Source: CAZEDM01 sp964511075 (lineage in GTDB: Bacteria; Zixibacteria; MSB-5A5; RBG-16-43-9). Taken from it: a stretch of DNA of 64,000 bases. Shown in pieces: positions 8,444 through 16,959 of this stretch (position 1 is the stretch's first letter; each line of letters opens with the position of its first letter). The position numbers and the translations under genes were made by a program. The stretch lies in NCBI GenBank assembly GCA_964511075.1, contig CAZEDM010000003.1, positions 1 to 64,000 on the forward strand. The letters run 5' to 3'. Under the pieces are notes generated by a model, which was given only the letters and a program-made list of their open reading frames with translations, was not told the origin of the DNA and did no database searches.

Positions 8444-9112
8444 ATGTCAAGCAGAATTAAAATAACGCTCTGGTTAATTTTGGTAATATTTGTAAGTATT
8501 CTCTCCCTATCATACGCAACAACTAATTGTGAACAAACCTTTACTTTCTTTGGCATTACCTGGGGTATAATGGAGCAGCGAGATGTTACTTTTTGGATCG
8601 GAGAAGATGTAAGTGGCGAGTGTTATGGCTCCTATCTTATTCAAGTAGCCCTTGAAGACACCTCATCACATCTTATTATGACTTACAATTCGAGTTATAG
8701 TGATTGGGATTGGTTAAAGGAAGGTTTAAAGAAGCTTGGTATGCCGAAATATACTGAGTTAAAATTTAACAATGAAAAAGGCATCTGGAGCGACTCTATG
8801 ATAAATGTGAAAATATCAGTTCCAGAACCTGATTCTGAAATGGCAGAGCTTCTTAAAGATGCGCGCAGACGTGGGATAGAAGATATATGGACTCAAAAAT
8901 ATGGAGTAGAAGGAATTATTCTACCTGAATTTAAGGGAATTAAAACAAAATTGGTTTATTACTATCCAAAAGGTTTTTATATTGACTATCAAATATCTGC
9001 AGTTTACTTTGACCCCTTTTTCAAACATCTTATTATATTTACCCATCAACCAAGGTTAGCAGTTGGGTTTGATACCATGCACGGATTTTTAATATTTAAG
9101 ATTATTAAATAA
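8444..9112 (+). CDS. Exported protein of unknown function
   Basis: The 222-residue protein starts with a signal peptide (basic start, then a hydrophobic run to about residue 25 ending SYA). The mature part has only two cysteines visible near its N-terminus and in 'GECYGS', and is rich in aromatic and beta-forming residues. I recognise no family. It begins ten bases after surE but has no clear ribosome-binding site, and its AT-rich composition differs from surE. Likely periplasmic or surface-located. Confidence 0.6.
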   Translation: MSSRIKITLWLILVIFVSILSLSYATTNCEQTFTFFGITWGIMEQRDVTFWIGEDVSGECYGSYLIQVALEDTSSHLIMTYNSSYSDWDWLKEGLKKLGMPKYTELKFNNEKGIWSDSMINVKISVPEPDSEMAELLKDARRRGIEDIWTQKYGVEGIILPEFKGIKTKLVYYYPKGFYIDYQISAVYFDPFFKHLIIFTHQPRLAVGFDTMHGFLIFKIIK

Positions 9113-9216
9113 TCAGTTCGCAGTGGCGGATTTGAAACCCGCCCCTACGTTAATTCATAAAAGAATTTTAGGACAGGACGATGTCCTGTCCCTACAAGAC
9201 ATCAGGCAACTGCAAT

Positions 9217-9245
9217 CCCGTCAGGTCAGGGGACCTGACGGGCAC
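9217..9245. repeat. REP hairpin with GCAC foot
   Basis: A palindrome with core GGTCAGGGGACC, arms CCCGTCA/TGACGGG and GCAC directly after the stem, the same layout as the REP units beside the transposase gene at 24951. Confidence 0.75.
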
Positions 9246-9387
9246 GAATCTCCCCCAAATTGGTAGCCGCAAGCTTTAGCTTGCGGTAATGTGCAAACGC
9301 AGACTGAAGTCTGCGGCTACCTCTATTTTGACTCGTAAAGAAATTTCAGGACAGAACGAAGTTATGTCCCTACAGTATATAATTTTC

Positions 9388-9416
9388 TTGCAAATCGGTT
9401 TTTACGATTTTATATT
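9388..9416 (+). promoter_or_regulatory. Sigma70-type promoter for tRNA-Sec
   Basis: A -35 box TTGCAA and a -10 box TATATT are separated by exactly 17 bases. Transcription would start about five bases before the tRNA-Sec 5' end. The promoter of tRNA-Leu (43437) has the same form. Confidence 0.7.
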
Positions 9417-9427
9417 AGTTCACAAAT

Positions 9428-9523
9428 GGAAGAGGATGGGATCTGGTGGTCCTCGCGGACTTCAAATCCGTTGTCCCTGGTTAAAAGCCGGGGTGGTGGG
9501 TTCGATTCCCACCCCTTCCGCCA
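9428..9523 (+). tRNA. selC: tRNA-Sec (UCA)
   Basis: The 96-base RNA, including an encoded CCA, has the features of selenocysteine tRNA: an 8-bp acceptor (GGAAGAGG against the 3' strand, with one A-C mismatch), the loop CTTCAAAT with anticodon TCA, a long variable arm (CCCTGGTTAAAAGCCGGGG region) and the T loop TTCGATT. It decodes UGA with the help of SelB. selD, selA and selB follow on the same strand, so the entire Sec apparatus is in one locus. Confidence 0.95.
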
Positions 9524-9688
9524 AATTTAGAAAGAATTTTTTCGTGATCGTCGAGTCCCCTGGCTCGATTCGCCATAGGCGAACCAAGTCAGTCCCGCCT
9601 TTGGCGGGATGGCAAGCACAGAAATTCAGAATCTCCCTCCCTTGTAGTGAGGGATAAAGGGAGAGGGGATAAAGTGGTGTAAAAGGTT

Positions 9689-10741
9689 ATGGAGACGAAA
9701 CAAAAAATCAGGCTGACCACGCTGGCGTCAAGCTTTGGGTGAGCGGCAAAGTGCAGTCCTCAGGACCTGACGCAGGTTCTGCGTCATTTGCCTAAAGTGA
9801 AAGATAGTCGCGTGCTGGTAGGTTATAACAGCGTGGACGATGCAGGCGTCTATAAGCTGAGCAAAGACTTGGCTATCGTGCAGACCGTGGATTTCTTTCC
9901 GCCAGTGGTGGACGATCCTTACGATTTCGGGCAGATTGCGGCTGCCAATGCCCTAAGCGATATCTATGCTATGGGCGGGAAGCCGGTTTGTGCCTTGAAT
10001 ATCGTGGGTTTCCCCAAAAAGTCTTTGCCCTTATCTCATCTGGAGGAGATTCTAAAAGGTGGTGCGGATAAATGCGTAGAAGCTGAAGTGCCTATCATCG
10101 GAGGACATACGCTCAAGACCCAGGAGCCTATCTACGGGCTTACAGTAAGCGGGATAATTCACCCGAGGAAGATCGTTGCCAATTCGGGAGCAAAACCGGG
10201 TGACGCTCTGGTTCTGACCAAGCCTCTGGGAGTAGGACTAATCACTACAGCCATCAAGCAGAACAAAGCTCCTCAAAGCGAGGTAAAGAAGGCTGTGAGA
10301 ATAATGAGCCAGCTGAATAGAAGCGCATCCGAGGTGATGCTTGAATTCGGAGTGAAAGCCTGCACCGACATTACCGGCTACGGTTTTTTGGGTCACCTGT
10401 GCGAGATGATCGGTGCCTCAGGTGTAGGAGCTAAGGTTTACCTGTCAAAAATCCCGGTTCTGGATTATGCCTGGAAGTTAGCGGAACAGAGGATCGTTCC
10501 CGGAGGGACTATTTCCAACCGCGATTTTATGCAGGGGAAAGTCGATTGGGATAAGGATATCTGCGAGGAGGCAAAGCTTGTGCTGTGCGATGCCCAGACC
10601 TCCGGAGGTTTGTTAATCAGCATAAAAGAGAGCAAGGCGCAAAAACTTCTTGGCTCTTTGCGGAGAAGAGGGGTAAAGGATTCTGCTATCGTGGGCGAGA
10701 TCATCAGAAACAAAAAATGCCGCATAAAAGCAGAGTGGTGA
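9689..10741 (+). CDS. selD: Selenide, water dikinase SelD containing selenocysteine (UGA at 9740 read through)
   Basis: SelD makes selenophosphate from selenide and ATP. Conventional reading gives only a frame without a proper start (from 9788), but translating from the ATG at 9689 gives 'KIRLTTLASSFG', then TGA at 9740-9742, then 'AAKCSPQDL', matching the catalytic loop G-C/U-x-x-K of the family. The UGA falls exactly at the catalytic Cys/Sec position (residue 18), and the Lys is kept. The remainder is colinear with E. coli SelD: 'DDAGVY', 'TVDFFPPVVDDP.DFG.IAA.NALSDIYAMGG', 'GGHT', 'TDITGYGFLGH', 'CDAQTSGGLL'. The product is 350 residues, the normal length. An in-frame TAA just upstream (9680) makes the ATG the only sensible start; its ribosome-binding site is weak. 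selA overlaps the end. Confidence 0.93.
9743..9785 (+). promoter_or_regulatory. Candidate bacterial SECIS element in selD
   Basis: Right after the UGA the mRNA can form a perfect 7-bp hairpin, GACGCAG-GTT-CTGCGTC (9769-9785), with a G as first loop base and 33 bases between UGA and loop. This agrees with the loose bacterial SECIS model (loop G, 16-37 bases from UGA). A smaller stem GTCC-TCA-GGAC (9756-9766) lies between. SelB would bind the hairpin to insert Sec. Confidence 0.65.
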
Positions 10742-12120
10742 AATCCAAAAAACTCAGGCAAATCCCCAGCATCGAGGAGATACTGCAATCCGAGAAGCTG
10801 CGGGATTACATTTCTTCGCTTTCCCGTCCTCTGGTGACCCGGGTCAGCAGGAGAGTGGTAGAGGAAGTAAGAAAAGAAATCAGCAGGAAAAGAGTCAGCT
10901 TTTCCAGAGAGGAGATACTCGAAAGAATTGTCGAGGAATTAGAGATTTTGTCCATTTCCACTTTGAAGCCGGTCATAAACGGGAGCGGCGTTATAATCCA
11001 TACTAATTTAGGACGTGCACCCATAGGCGAAGATGTCCTAAAACATTTAGCCGGGATAAGCAGAGGCTATTCCTCCCTGGAATACGATTTGAAAAAGGGG
11101 AGAAGAGGGGAGAGAACCGTAATCCTGGAAAAACTACTGTGCGAGCTTTCAGGCTCAGAAGGGGCATTGGCGGTAAATAACAATGCGGGCGCAGTGCTTC
11201 TGATTCTATCCGGTTTTGCCAGGGGCAAAGAGGTCATAATCTCCAGGGGGGAGCTGGTTCAGATAGGCGGAGGTTTCAAGATACCGGAGATCCTGGCAGA
11301 AAGTGGTGCGGTTATGAAAGAAGTGGGAACGACTAACAGGACTTCGCTTTCGGATTATCGCAGAGCAATAAATAAAAATTCTAAGATTATATTGAAGGTT
11401 CATAAGAGCAATTTCTGGATGTCCGGTTTTGTGGAGGAGGTCTCAATCGAGGAGCTGGTCAGGCTTGGCAGGAAAAATCGCCTGTTGGTGGTGGAGGATT
11501 TAGGAAGCGGCGCAGTGCTTTATACCGAGAATTACGGGCTGGGGCACGAGCCGAGAATCTCCGAGGCGGTGTCTTCAGGTGCTGATTTAGTCTGTTTTTC
11601 CGGGGATAAGCTTTTAGGCGGACCGCAGGCAGGGGTTATCGTCGGAAGAAAGAAATATATCGAGATTTTAAGGAAACATCCTTTGTACCGTGCACTGAGG
11701 GTGGATAAAATGGTTATTGCGGGGCTGGAACAGATGATTTTGAATTATCTTAAAAAAGATGAGGATAAGATCCCTGTCTGGAGGATGATTTCGGCTTCAC
11801 CGGATGACCTGAGAAAAAGGGGAGAGGAGATAAAAGATAAATTAAAAGAGTGCGGGATTCAAGTCTCCCTGAAAGAGAGCAGAAGCACAGTTGGCGGAGG
11901 ATCGCTTCCGGGCGAGACTCTTGGGACCATTGTGTTATCCATCGACTCGCAGACTCCTCCTGCATCCTTAGCGGAGAGGTTTCGTAGCCTGAATTACCCC
12001 ATTATCGGAAGAATAGAAAAGAACAGGTTCGTTCTGGATTTGAGGACGATTTTCCCGGAACAGGATGAGATAGTTATCAAGGAAATTAAGAATATTTTGG
12101 CAAAGAATATTGGAGTGTAA
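10738..12120 (+). CDS. selA: L-seryl-tRNA(Sec) selenium transferase
   Basis: SelA is a PLP enzyme that converts seryl-tRNA(Sec) to selenocysteyl-tRNA(Sec) using selenophosphate from SelD. The N-terminal 'RQIPSIEEIL' segment, 'NGSGVIIHTNLGRAP', 'EVGTTNRT' and the PLP Lys region 'CFSGDKLLGGPQAG' are all present. The start is uncertain: a GTG at 10738 gives a GTGA overlap with the selD stop and the usual family N-terminus (460 residues), while an ATG at 10717 would add seven residues. The overlap implies translational coupling with selD. Confidence 0.95.
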   Translation: MKSKKLRQIPSIEEILQSEKLRDYISSLSRPLVTRVSRRVVEEVRKEISRKRVSFSREEILERIVEELEILSISTLKPVINGSGVIIHTNLGRAPIGEDVLKHLAGISRGYSSLEYDLKKGRRGERTVILEKLLCELSGSEGALAVNNNAGAVLLILSGFARGKEVIISRGELVQIGGGFKIPEILAESGAVMKEVGTTNRTSLSDYRRAINKNSKIILKVHKSNFWMSGFVEEVSIEELVRLGRKNRLLVVEDLGSGAVLYTENYGLGHEPRISEAVSSGADLVCFSGDKLLGGPQAGVIVGRKKYIEILRKHPLYRALRVDKMVIAGLEQMILNYLKKDEDKIPVWRMISASPDDLRKRGEEIKDKLKECGIQVSLKESRSTVGGGSLPGETLGTIVLSIDSQTPPASLAERFRSLNYPIIGRIEKNRFVLDLRTIFPEQDEIVIKEIKNILAKNIGV

Positions 12121-12189
12121 AGCTTCAGCTTTACCCTATTAAGTCACAGAAAAATCTACTTTTGGCAAACCTAAAGGTTTGCACTCCAG
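12113..12189. repeat. Stretched double-hairpin element between selA and selB
   Basis: GGAGTG at the selA stop codon and CACTCC before selB enclose two small palindromes, AAAGCTTCAGCTTT and GCAAACCTAAAGGTTTGC, about 45 bases apart. This is the same design as the elements at 137-187 and 62142-62191 with extra sequence in the middle. The selA stop codon is part of it. Confidence 0.55.
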
Positions 12190-12196
12190 AATCTAT

Positions 12197-14068
12197 ATGT
12201 TCGTAATCGGAACTGCAGGACATGTTGATCACGGGAAATCTGCTCTGGTTCAGGCTCTGACCGGCATAGACCCGGACAGGCTGCCGGAGGAGAAAAAGAG
12301 GGGTATGACCATCGGTTTAGGGTTTGCCTGGCTTGATTTGGCTGATGGAACCGAGGTGGGTATAGTGGACGTGCCCGGGCACGAAAGGTTCGTCAAAAAT
12401 ATGATTGCAGGAGTGGGCGGTATAGATGCGGCAATCTTAGTCATAGCGGCAGATGACGGCTGGATGCCTCAGACGCAGGAGCATTTAGAGATACTGGAGC
12501 TTTTGGGAGTCAGGCAGGGGATCGTGGTTATCAACAAGATCGATCTGGTAAAAAAAGACTGGCTGGATTTAGTGGAAGAAGATATTAAACAAAAGTTGAA
12601 AGGGACCGCTCTGGAAAAAGCCGTGATAGTCAGGACCTCTGCAGTTCAGAAGATAGGAATAGAAGAATTGAACGGTCAGATTCAGAGTCTGGTCAGCACA
12701 TTAAGAAAAAAGAGAGATATCGACAAACCCAGGCTCTACATCGACCGCGTTTTCACCATGTCCGGAATGGGAACGGTCGTTACCGGGACTTTATTAGATG
12801 GCTCTTTCAAGCTCGGAGAGGAGATAGAGATTGCTCCCGAGGGGATAATTTCGAGAATAAAAAACATCCAGACCCATAAAAAACAGGTGGAGCGTGCAGG
12901 ACCGGGGACCAGGGTGGCTTTGAATCTGATAGGGGTGGAAAAGGATAAGATTAAAAGGGGTGACGTGATAATAAATCCGGGAACTGCGGTCCTTTCCTCT
13001 TTTCTGGATGTCAAAGTTGCGGTTTTGCCAGATGCTCCTTACAGCCTGAAAAATGGTGCAGAATATCTCTTTATGCTGGGGACTTCGGAGATTCGTGGAA
13101 GGGTAATTATTTTAGGAGAGGATCAGCTCAAGCCACAGGAGAGCGGATTTGTCAGGTTCAAGTTAAAAGAGCAGGTCTTAGCCAGAGTCGGAGACCATTT
13201 CGTCATAAGACTTCCCTCCCCTGCCAGGACGCTGGGAGGAGGGATAGTCCTGGATGTTTTCCCCTCGAAGCTCAAGAGAAAGGATAAGGAGCTTATGCCG
13301 TTTTTAGCTCGCAGAGAGAATCTGGATTTATCCGAGCTGGTTTTGACCGAGCTTAAGAAAACGGATTTTCTCCCTGTTAAGAATATGCTCCAGGCTTCCA
13401 TCTTCAGCCAGAAGGAGATTGAGACTGTGGTGAATTCGCTGAGCAAGGATGATAAGATAGTGCTCATAGAGGATATGGCTGTGGATAAAGTAAGATGGGA
13501 AAGGCTTTTGTCCCTGATATTGGAAAAGGTGGATAAGGAGCACAGGGACAAACCGTATATCCAGGGCTTGAGGTTTTCCGAATTAGCCTCGAAAGTCAAA
13601 TTCAAGGAGAAGCTGGTCTCAGAGGGTGTGGAGCATCTGATATCCCATAAAAGATTACAGAGAAAGGAAAACTACTTAGCCCTTGCACAGCACCAGCCTC
13701 AATTGACCGAAAGGCAGTCTTTTCTGGAAAAGGAGATTTCAAAAAAATTCGAGGAAACCCCTTTTTCGCCTCCCACCAGAGACGAGCTTCTGGAGGAGAA
13801 TCCGGAATATCAAAAAATACTCCTGTTCCTTCTTCAGCAGGAAAGGCTGGTCGAGTTAAAGGAAGGGATTCTTTACAGGAAAGAGGATTTCGAGAAGATC
13901 ATTCAGAAGATCAAGGAGCTTATCTCGCAAAAGGGACCTGCTACTGTAAGCCAGATAAGGGAGCATCTGAATATCAGCCGTAAATATGCAGTTCCGATTT
14001 TGGAGAAGTTAGATGAATTAGGGATTACTAAAAGAGAAGGAGATAAGAGGGTTTTGGGTGGAAGGTGA
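12197..14068 (+). CDS. selB: Selenocysteine-specific elongation factor SelB
   Basis: SelB is an EF-Tu-like GTPase that brings Sec-tRNA to UGA codons next to a SECIS hairpin. G1 'GHVDHGKSALVQALTG' starts at about residue 7, G3 'DVPGHERFV' and G4 'NKIDLV' follow, then two beta-barrel domains, one of which contains 'YIDRVFTMSGMGTVVTGT'. From about residue 360 on the protein consists of winged-helix modules that bind the SECIS RNA; the last ends 'ISRKYAVPILEKLDELGITKREGD.R'. Total 623 residues. A TTG at 12179 is in frame but lies in the repeat; the ATG at 12197 starts directly at the G domain. Confidence 0.96.
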   Translation: MFVIGTAGHVDHGKSALVQALTGIDPDRLPEEKKRGMTIGLGFAWLDLADGTEVGIVDVPGHERFVKNMIAGVGGIDAAILVIAADDGWMPQTQEHLEILELLGVRQGIVVINKIDLVKKDWLDLVEEDIKQKLKGTALEKAVIVRTSAVQKIGIEELNGQIQSLVSTLRKKRDIDKPRLYIDRVFTMSGMGTVVTGTLLDGSFKLGEEIEIAPEGIISRIKNIQTHKKQVERAGPGTRVALNLIGVEKDKIKRGDVIINPGTAVLSSFLDVKVAVLPDAPYSLKNGAEYLFMLGTSEIRGRVIILGEDQLKPQESGFVRFKLKEQVLARVGDHFVIRLPSPARTLGGGIVLDVFPSKLKRKDKELMPFLARRENLDLSELVLTELKKTDFLPVKNMLQASIFSQKEIETVVNSLSKDDKIVLIEDMAVDKVRWERLLSLILEKVDKEHRDKPYIQGLRFSELASKVKFKEKLVSEGVEHLISHKRLQRKENYLALAQHQPQLTERQSFLEKEISKKFEETPFSPPTRDELLEENPEYQKILLFLLQQERLVELKEGILYRKEDFEKIIQKIKELISQKGPATVSQIREHLNISRKYAVPILEKLDELGITKREGDKRVLGGR

Positions 14069-14074
14069 TAGGGA

Positions 14075-14121
14075 ATAGGTAGTAGGTGGTAGGTGGTAGG
14101 TGGTAGGTAGTAGGTAATAGG
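14075..14121. repeat. Period-7 repeat tract (GTAGGTG words)
   Basis: About six degenerate copies of a heptamer (GTAGGTG, GTAGGTA, ATAGGTA type) lie between the convergent genes selB and the QueG-like gene. The same heptad style with other words recurs in many spacers of the window. Confidence 0.8.
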
Positions 14122-14134
14122 ATATTATATAGCG

Positions 14135-14863
14135 TCAGGCTTTATGCCTGGCGTGGTCTTTTTGTTTTTCCATGCAAACCCGGATACAGATTCCGCAAAC
14201 CTCATTCTGCAAAGCTACTTTTTTCAGGCGTAAAAGACAGTTCTGCCTGTAACCTTTTTCGTTTTTAAGATAAGGACAAATCTCCAGACAGGCTCGGCAG
14301 TCCCCGCATCCGGAGAATTCTTTTTTGTTTGATTCGATCTCAAAGGGAACAAAAATGGTGGAGAGTCTTAAGGCAGAGCCGTTTTCCGGGGTGACTATCA
14401 GCCCGGATTTTCCTCTCCAGCCAATGCCGGCTTTTTCTGCGAATGCCCGGTGAGAGGTGCAAAGCCCATAATACTCCTCAACCTGCTTGACTTTCTGGGT
14501 CAAACCCTCGGTGGTGGCTTGCTCGGCAATTCCCCCGAATTTACCTGAGAGACTACCGGTAATGCTGTTGAGGATTCGGTTGAGTTTTCCGCAAGCCTGG
14601 GCATAGATGTTCCATTTATCTTTCAGAGAGCCTTGGACCATCCATTTAGGGGGAATGGTTTTGATCTCCTCCGGGGTGTAAAAAATTCCGATGGAAATTG
14701 CGGTTATGGGTTTGGAAAAATCTAAGGAGGATAATTTTCTTTTAAGATATTCTTTCTGGATTGGAAGGAGCCTGGCTTCTTTTAAAGGTGAAAACCCGAT
14801 AACTCCTTGCCTGTTATGAGAGTGACAGAGCCTCTTAAATTCCTTTTCTATCTCAGCTTTCAT
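14135..14863 (-). CDS. Short QueG-like double 4Fe-4S protein
   Basis: The 242-residue protein carries two ferredoxin-type clusters near its C-terminus, CGDCRACLEICP and CGICIRVC, preceded by 'AEKAGIGWRGKSGLIVTPE', a stretch typical of epoxyqueuosine reductase (QueG). QueG itself is longer (about 310-380 residues) and has a cobalamin-binding N-terminal part; here the N-terminal region is shorter and diverged. The protein could be a truncated QueG or a related reductase. A Tgt gene is present at 37858, so queuosine chemistry exists in the cell, but the link is inferred. Confidence 0.7.
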   Translation of the reverse strand: MKAEIEKEFKRLCHSHNRQGVIGFSPLKEARLLPIQKEYLKRKLSSLDFSKPITAISIGIFYTPEEIKTIPPKWMVQGSLKDKWNIYAQACGKLNRILNSITGSLSGKFGGIAEQATTEGLTQKVKQVEEYYGLCTSHRAFAEKAGIGWRGKSGLIVTPENGSALRLSTIFVPFEIESNKKEFSGCGDCRACLEICPYLKNEKGYRQNCLLRLKKVALQNEVCGICIRVCMEKQKDHARHKA

Positions 14864-14865
14864 AA

Positions 14866-14900
14866 AAAATCAGGGCAGACCTTATGAAATCTGCCCTTTT
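14866..14900 (-). terminator. Rho-independent terminator after the exported protease gene
   Basis: On the minus strand a GGGCAGA/TCTGCCC stem with a ten-base loop is followed by TGATTTTTT. It ends transcripts from the gene at 14931-16793 and lies directly ahead of the QueG-like start codon, so it may also work as an attenuator for that gene. Confidence 0.65.
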
Positions 14901-14930
14901 TCAATTATTTGGTTTCTCTTAAGTTTTCCA

Positions 14931-16793
14931 TCATTTAATCAGGATCATCTTTTTCATCTCGGAATAGCTGCCTGCCTCTAAGCGATAGAAATATATTCCC
15001 GAACAGACTTCCCTGCCCATCTGATCTTCTCCCTTCCACACAACCCGGTAAGTTCCGGGCATCATATCCTTGTCCACCAATGCCCTTATCTTCTGTCCCA
15101 GAAGATTGTAAATAGAAAGGACGGTATGAACAGGTTCTCCAGACTCGGAACTTCCGATTTTAAACTGTATGGTGGTATTGGAGTTAAACGGGTTCGGATT
15201 GTTTTGTGACAGGTTAAAGGAGAAGGGCAAAAGACCCGGCTCCTCTTCCACGTCGGTCAGAGAGCTGTCGTAGGCAGCCGAATAGCTGTAATTGAAGGAG
15301 CCGGAGGTTGTGGTTACGACTGCGGGAATCATTATGATATTATCGTAAATATCCCAGTTATGAAATTCAAGGTCACCTGCCTGGGAGCCGTTCAAGCTGA
15401 ACTCCTCGAAGTGCTCCGGATTAACTGAGGAATAACCGATGGTCGAAACTTTCCACTCTGCCAAATCCGCACCGTCGAAGTGAAGGTCCAGGCCTCCGCT
15501 GCTGTCCGTGTCGGCCACGAAACTGATATAGTTTGTCCCCAGGACCTCCGGGGGATGGGTGACCGAGCTTACGTTTACCGGATAGCCGTAGTGAACCTGG
15601 CTGGCATCGAATTTCACAAGTGGATAGAGATTGCCCTCTGAATAGTAATTTGCTGTATCAGCCCGGGAGCTGGTGAAATAGTTCCAGATGGAGAACTCCC
15701 TGAAAGCCTGGTTGAGCGAGCTTCCCTTATTTATTAGTATCGTATCCGTGGCTGGCAGGAGATTGTCGCCTTTGGTCTGCCCGCATTTCGTCCAGATGTC
15801 TTTTATGGTGCTCACCCCGAATTTCTCAGACAGATAAATACCCCAGACACATGCGGCATAGGCATGATAGTATTTGGGGTCGCCGGAATCGTAAGAGAAA
15901 GCCTTCAGGGAATACCAGGGATAATTATAAAAATAAGAAAGATAGCTCACGTAATCGTTGATATCATCATAGACTATATCCTCCATCCAGGTGGCTGTGA
16001 TCTCCATCCAGTAAGGATGATACTGCCAGATGGGATCTGAGGGGACATATTCCTGCTCGTAGGCATCATACCCAAATTGAATGGCGTGAAAGAACTCGTG
16101 GCCCGATGTGGGCTTCAGGTAATTCTGCCAACTGCCGCCGTAAAGGCTGTAATCATTTCTCAGGACGATATAGCTGCAAAAAGATTTATAGGGGGAGATG
16201 TTTGAATATTCCGGCTGGGTGAAGCCCAAATAGTAATAGCTCAGATTTTTCAGGTAGACATCGTATCTGCCATCACCGCCGTTGTCATAGCCATATAAGG
16301 TGTACCAGCTATCGCTGGGCGGCTGGTTATAACTCAAGGTGTCGACCTCCTTTGCCCAGACATAGTCCAGTATCGTTCCGACCAAATTAACGTAATCCGG
16401 GATCCCGTCTGCCGGGGATGCATCCACATGTGATTGATATACGGAATCTGCAGAGGAGGTGACATAGTGTATCTTGAAATGTCCGCCGGGTGTATTGTAG
16501 GTGCTTTCCGGAACAGAGTAGCTTGAATCCGGGCGGTCGAGTACACCCAAAGCCTTTAAACTTATGCCATCCTTGAATTCAGCCATATAAATGGGAATCC
16601 AGGCAAAATGCGGGGTAGCACAGACCGGGTGAAAATCAGGGGGGAGGTTCTCTGGAATCGAGGTGGCTGGAGTCAAAACCTCCCTGATTTTCTGAATCAG
16701 CTTATCCTCTGCCGGGGATTTGGCATTAAGCCCAGAGGAAAGCAAAAACATACCGGCAATCAGTATCACGAAAGAAAAAAATAATCTTCTCAT
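14931..16793 (-). CDS. Exported zinc metalloprotease-like protein with C-terminal sorting domain
   Basis: The 620-residue protein has a signal peptide (about 24 residues, ending LNAKS), then a region with 'YNTPGGHFKIHYVT', a calcium-loop-like 'DNGGDGRYDVYL' and the zinc motif HEFFH in 'TSGHEFFHAIQFGYDA' (about residue 229), followed by 'WMEITATWMED'. This resembles the MXAN_6640-type putative metalloproteases. The last ~90 residues begin 'LSQNNPNPFNSNTTIQF' and include 'YNLLGQKIR.L' and 'GIYFYRLEAG', the pattern of FlgD-like/T9SS type A sorting domains. It is likely secreted or surface-anchored. The substrate is unknown. Confidence 0.85.
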   Translation of the reverse strand: MRRLFFSFVILIAGMFLLSSGLNAKSPAEDKLIQKIREVLTPATSIPENLPPDFHPVCATPHFAWIPIYMAEFKDGISLKALGVLDRPDSSYSVPESTYNTPGGHFKIHYVTSSADSVYQSHVDASPADGIPDYVNLVGTILDYVWAKEVDTLSYNQPPSDSWYTLYGYDNGGDGRYDVYLKNLSYYYLGFTQPEYSNISPYKSFCSYIVLRNDYSLYGGSWQNYLKPTSGHEFFHAIQFGYDAYEQEYVPSDPIWQYHPYWMEITATWMEDIVYDDINDYVSYLSYFYNYPWYSLKAFSYDSGDPKYYHAYAACVWGIYLSEKFGVSTIKDIWTKCGQTKGDNLLPATDTILINKGSSLNQAFREFSIWNYFTSSRADTANYYSEGNLYPLVKFDASQVHYGYPVNVSSVTHPPEVLGTNYISFVADTDSSGGLDLHFDGADLAEWKVSTIGYSSVNPEHFEEFSLNGSQAGDLEFHNWDIYDNIIMIPAVVTTTSGSFNYSYSAAYDSSLTDVEEEPGLLPFSFNLSQNNPNPFNSNTTIQFKIGSSESGEPVHTVLSIYNLLGQKIRALVDKDMMPGTYRVVWKGEDQMGREVCSGIYFYRLEAGSYSEMKKMILIK

Positions 16794-16959
16794 AACCCGC
16801 TCCTTTTAACTATGATTTTTAAGCCCTAAATTCGTCCTCTTCAAACAACGAATCTTCATCCTTTTTAGGTAAGGATGGTACTTTCAAATAATCGGCAAAA
16901 TATGAAATTTTAAATAGGGGCGAGATTGTCTCGCCCCTACAATTATTATCATTGCTATT

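Larger units (their letters stand above)
9113..9427. repeat. Intergenic hairpin mosaic upstream of selC
   Basis: This stretch has no gene. It holds short palindromes such as GGACAGGACGATGTCCTGTCC, a REP hairpin (listed separately), GCAAGCTTTAGCTTGC, CGCAGACTGAAGTCTGCG and a decayed GGACAGAACG..GTTATGTCC stem. The last 40 bases hold the tRNA-Sec promoter. Confidence 0.7.

Noticed and set aside
9289..9657. Open frame of 122 codons on the plus strand
   Set aside because: It runs through the tRNA-Sec gene and repeats, and its product resembles no protein; it is a chance frame.
10585..10737. A longer N-terminus for SelA starting at 10585
   Set aside because: It would overlap selD by about 150 bases in another frame, and the extra residues match nothing in the family.
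14075..14121. CRISPR-like array
   Set aside because: The repeats are seven bases long and contiguous, without spacers, and no cas genes are in the window.
14135..14863. A second hidden selenoprotein in the short QueG-like gene
   Set aside because: The start codon and both Cys clusters are intact and no in-frame UGA explains the shorter length.
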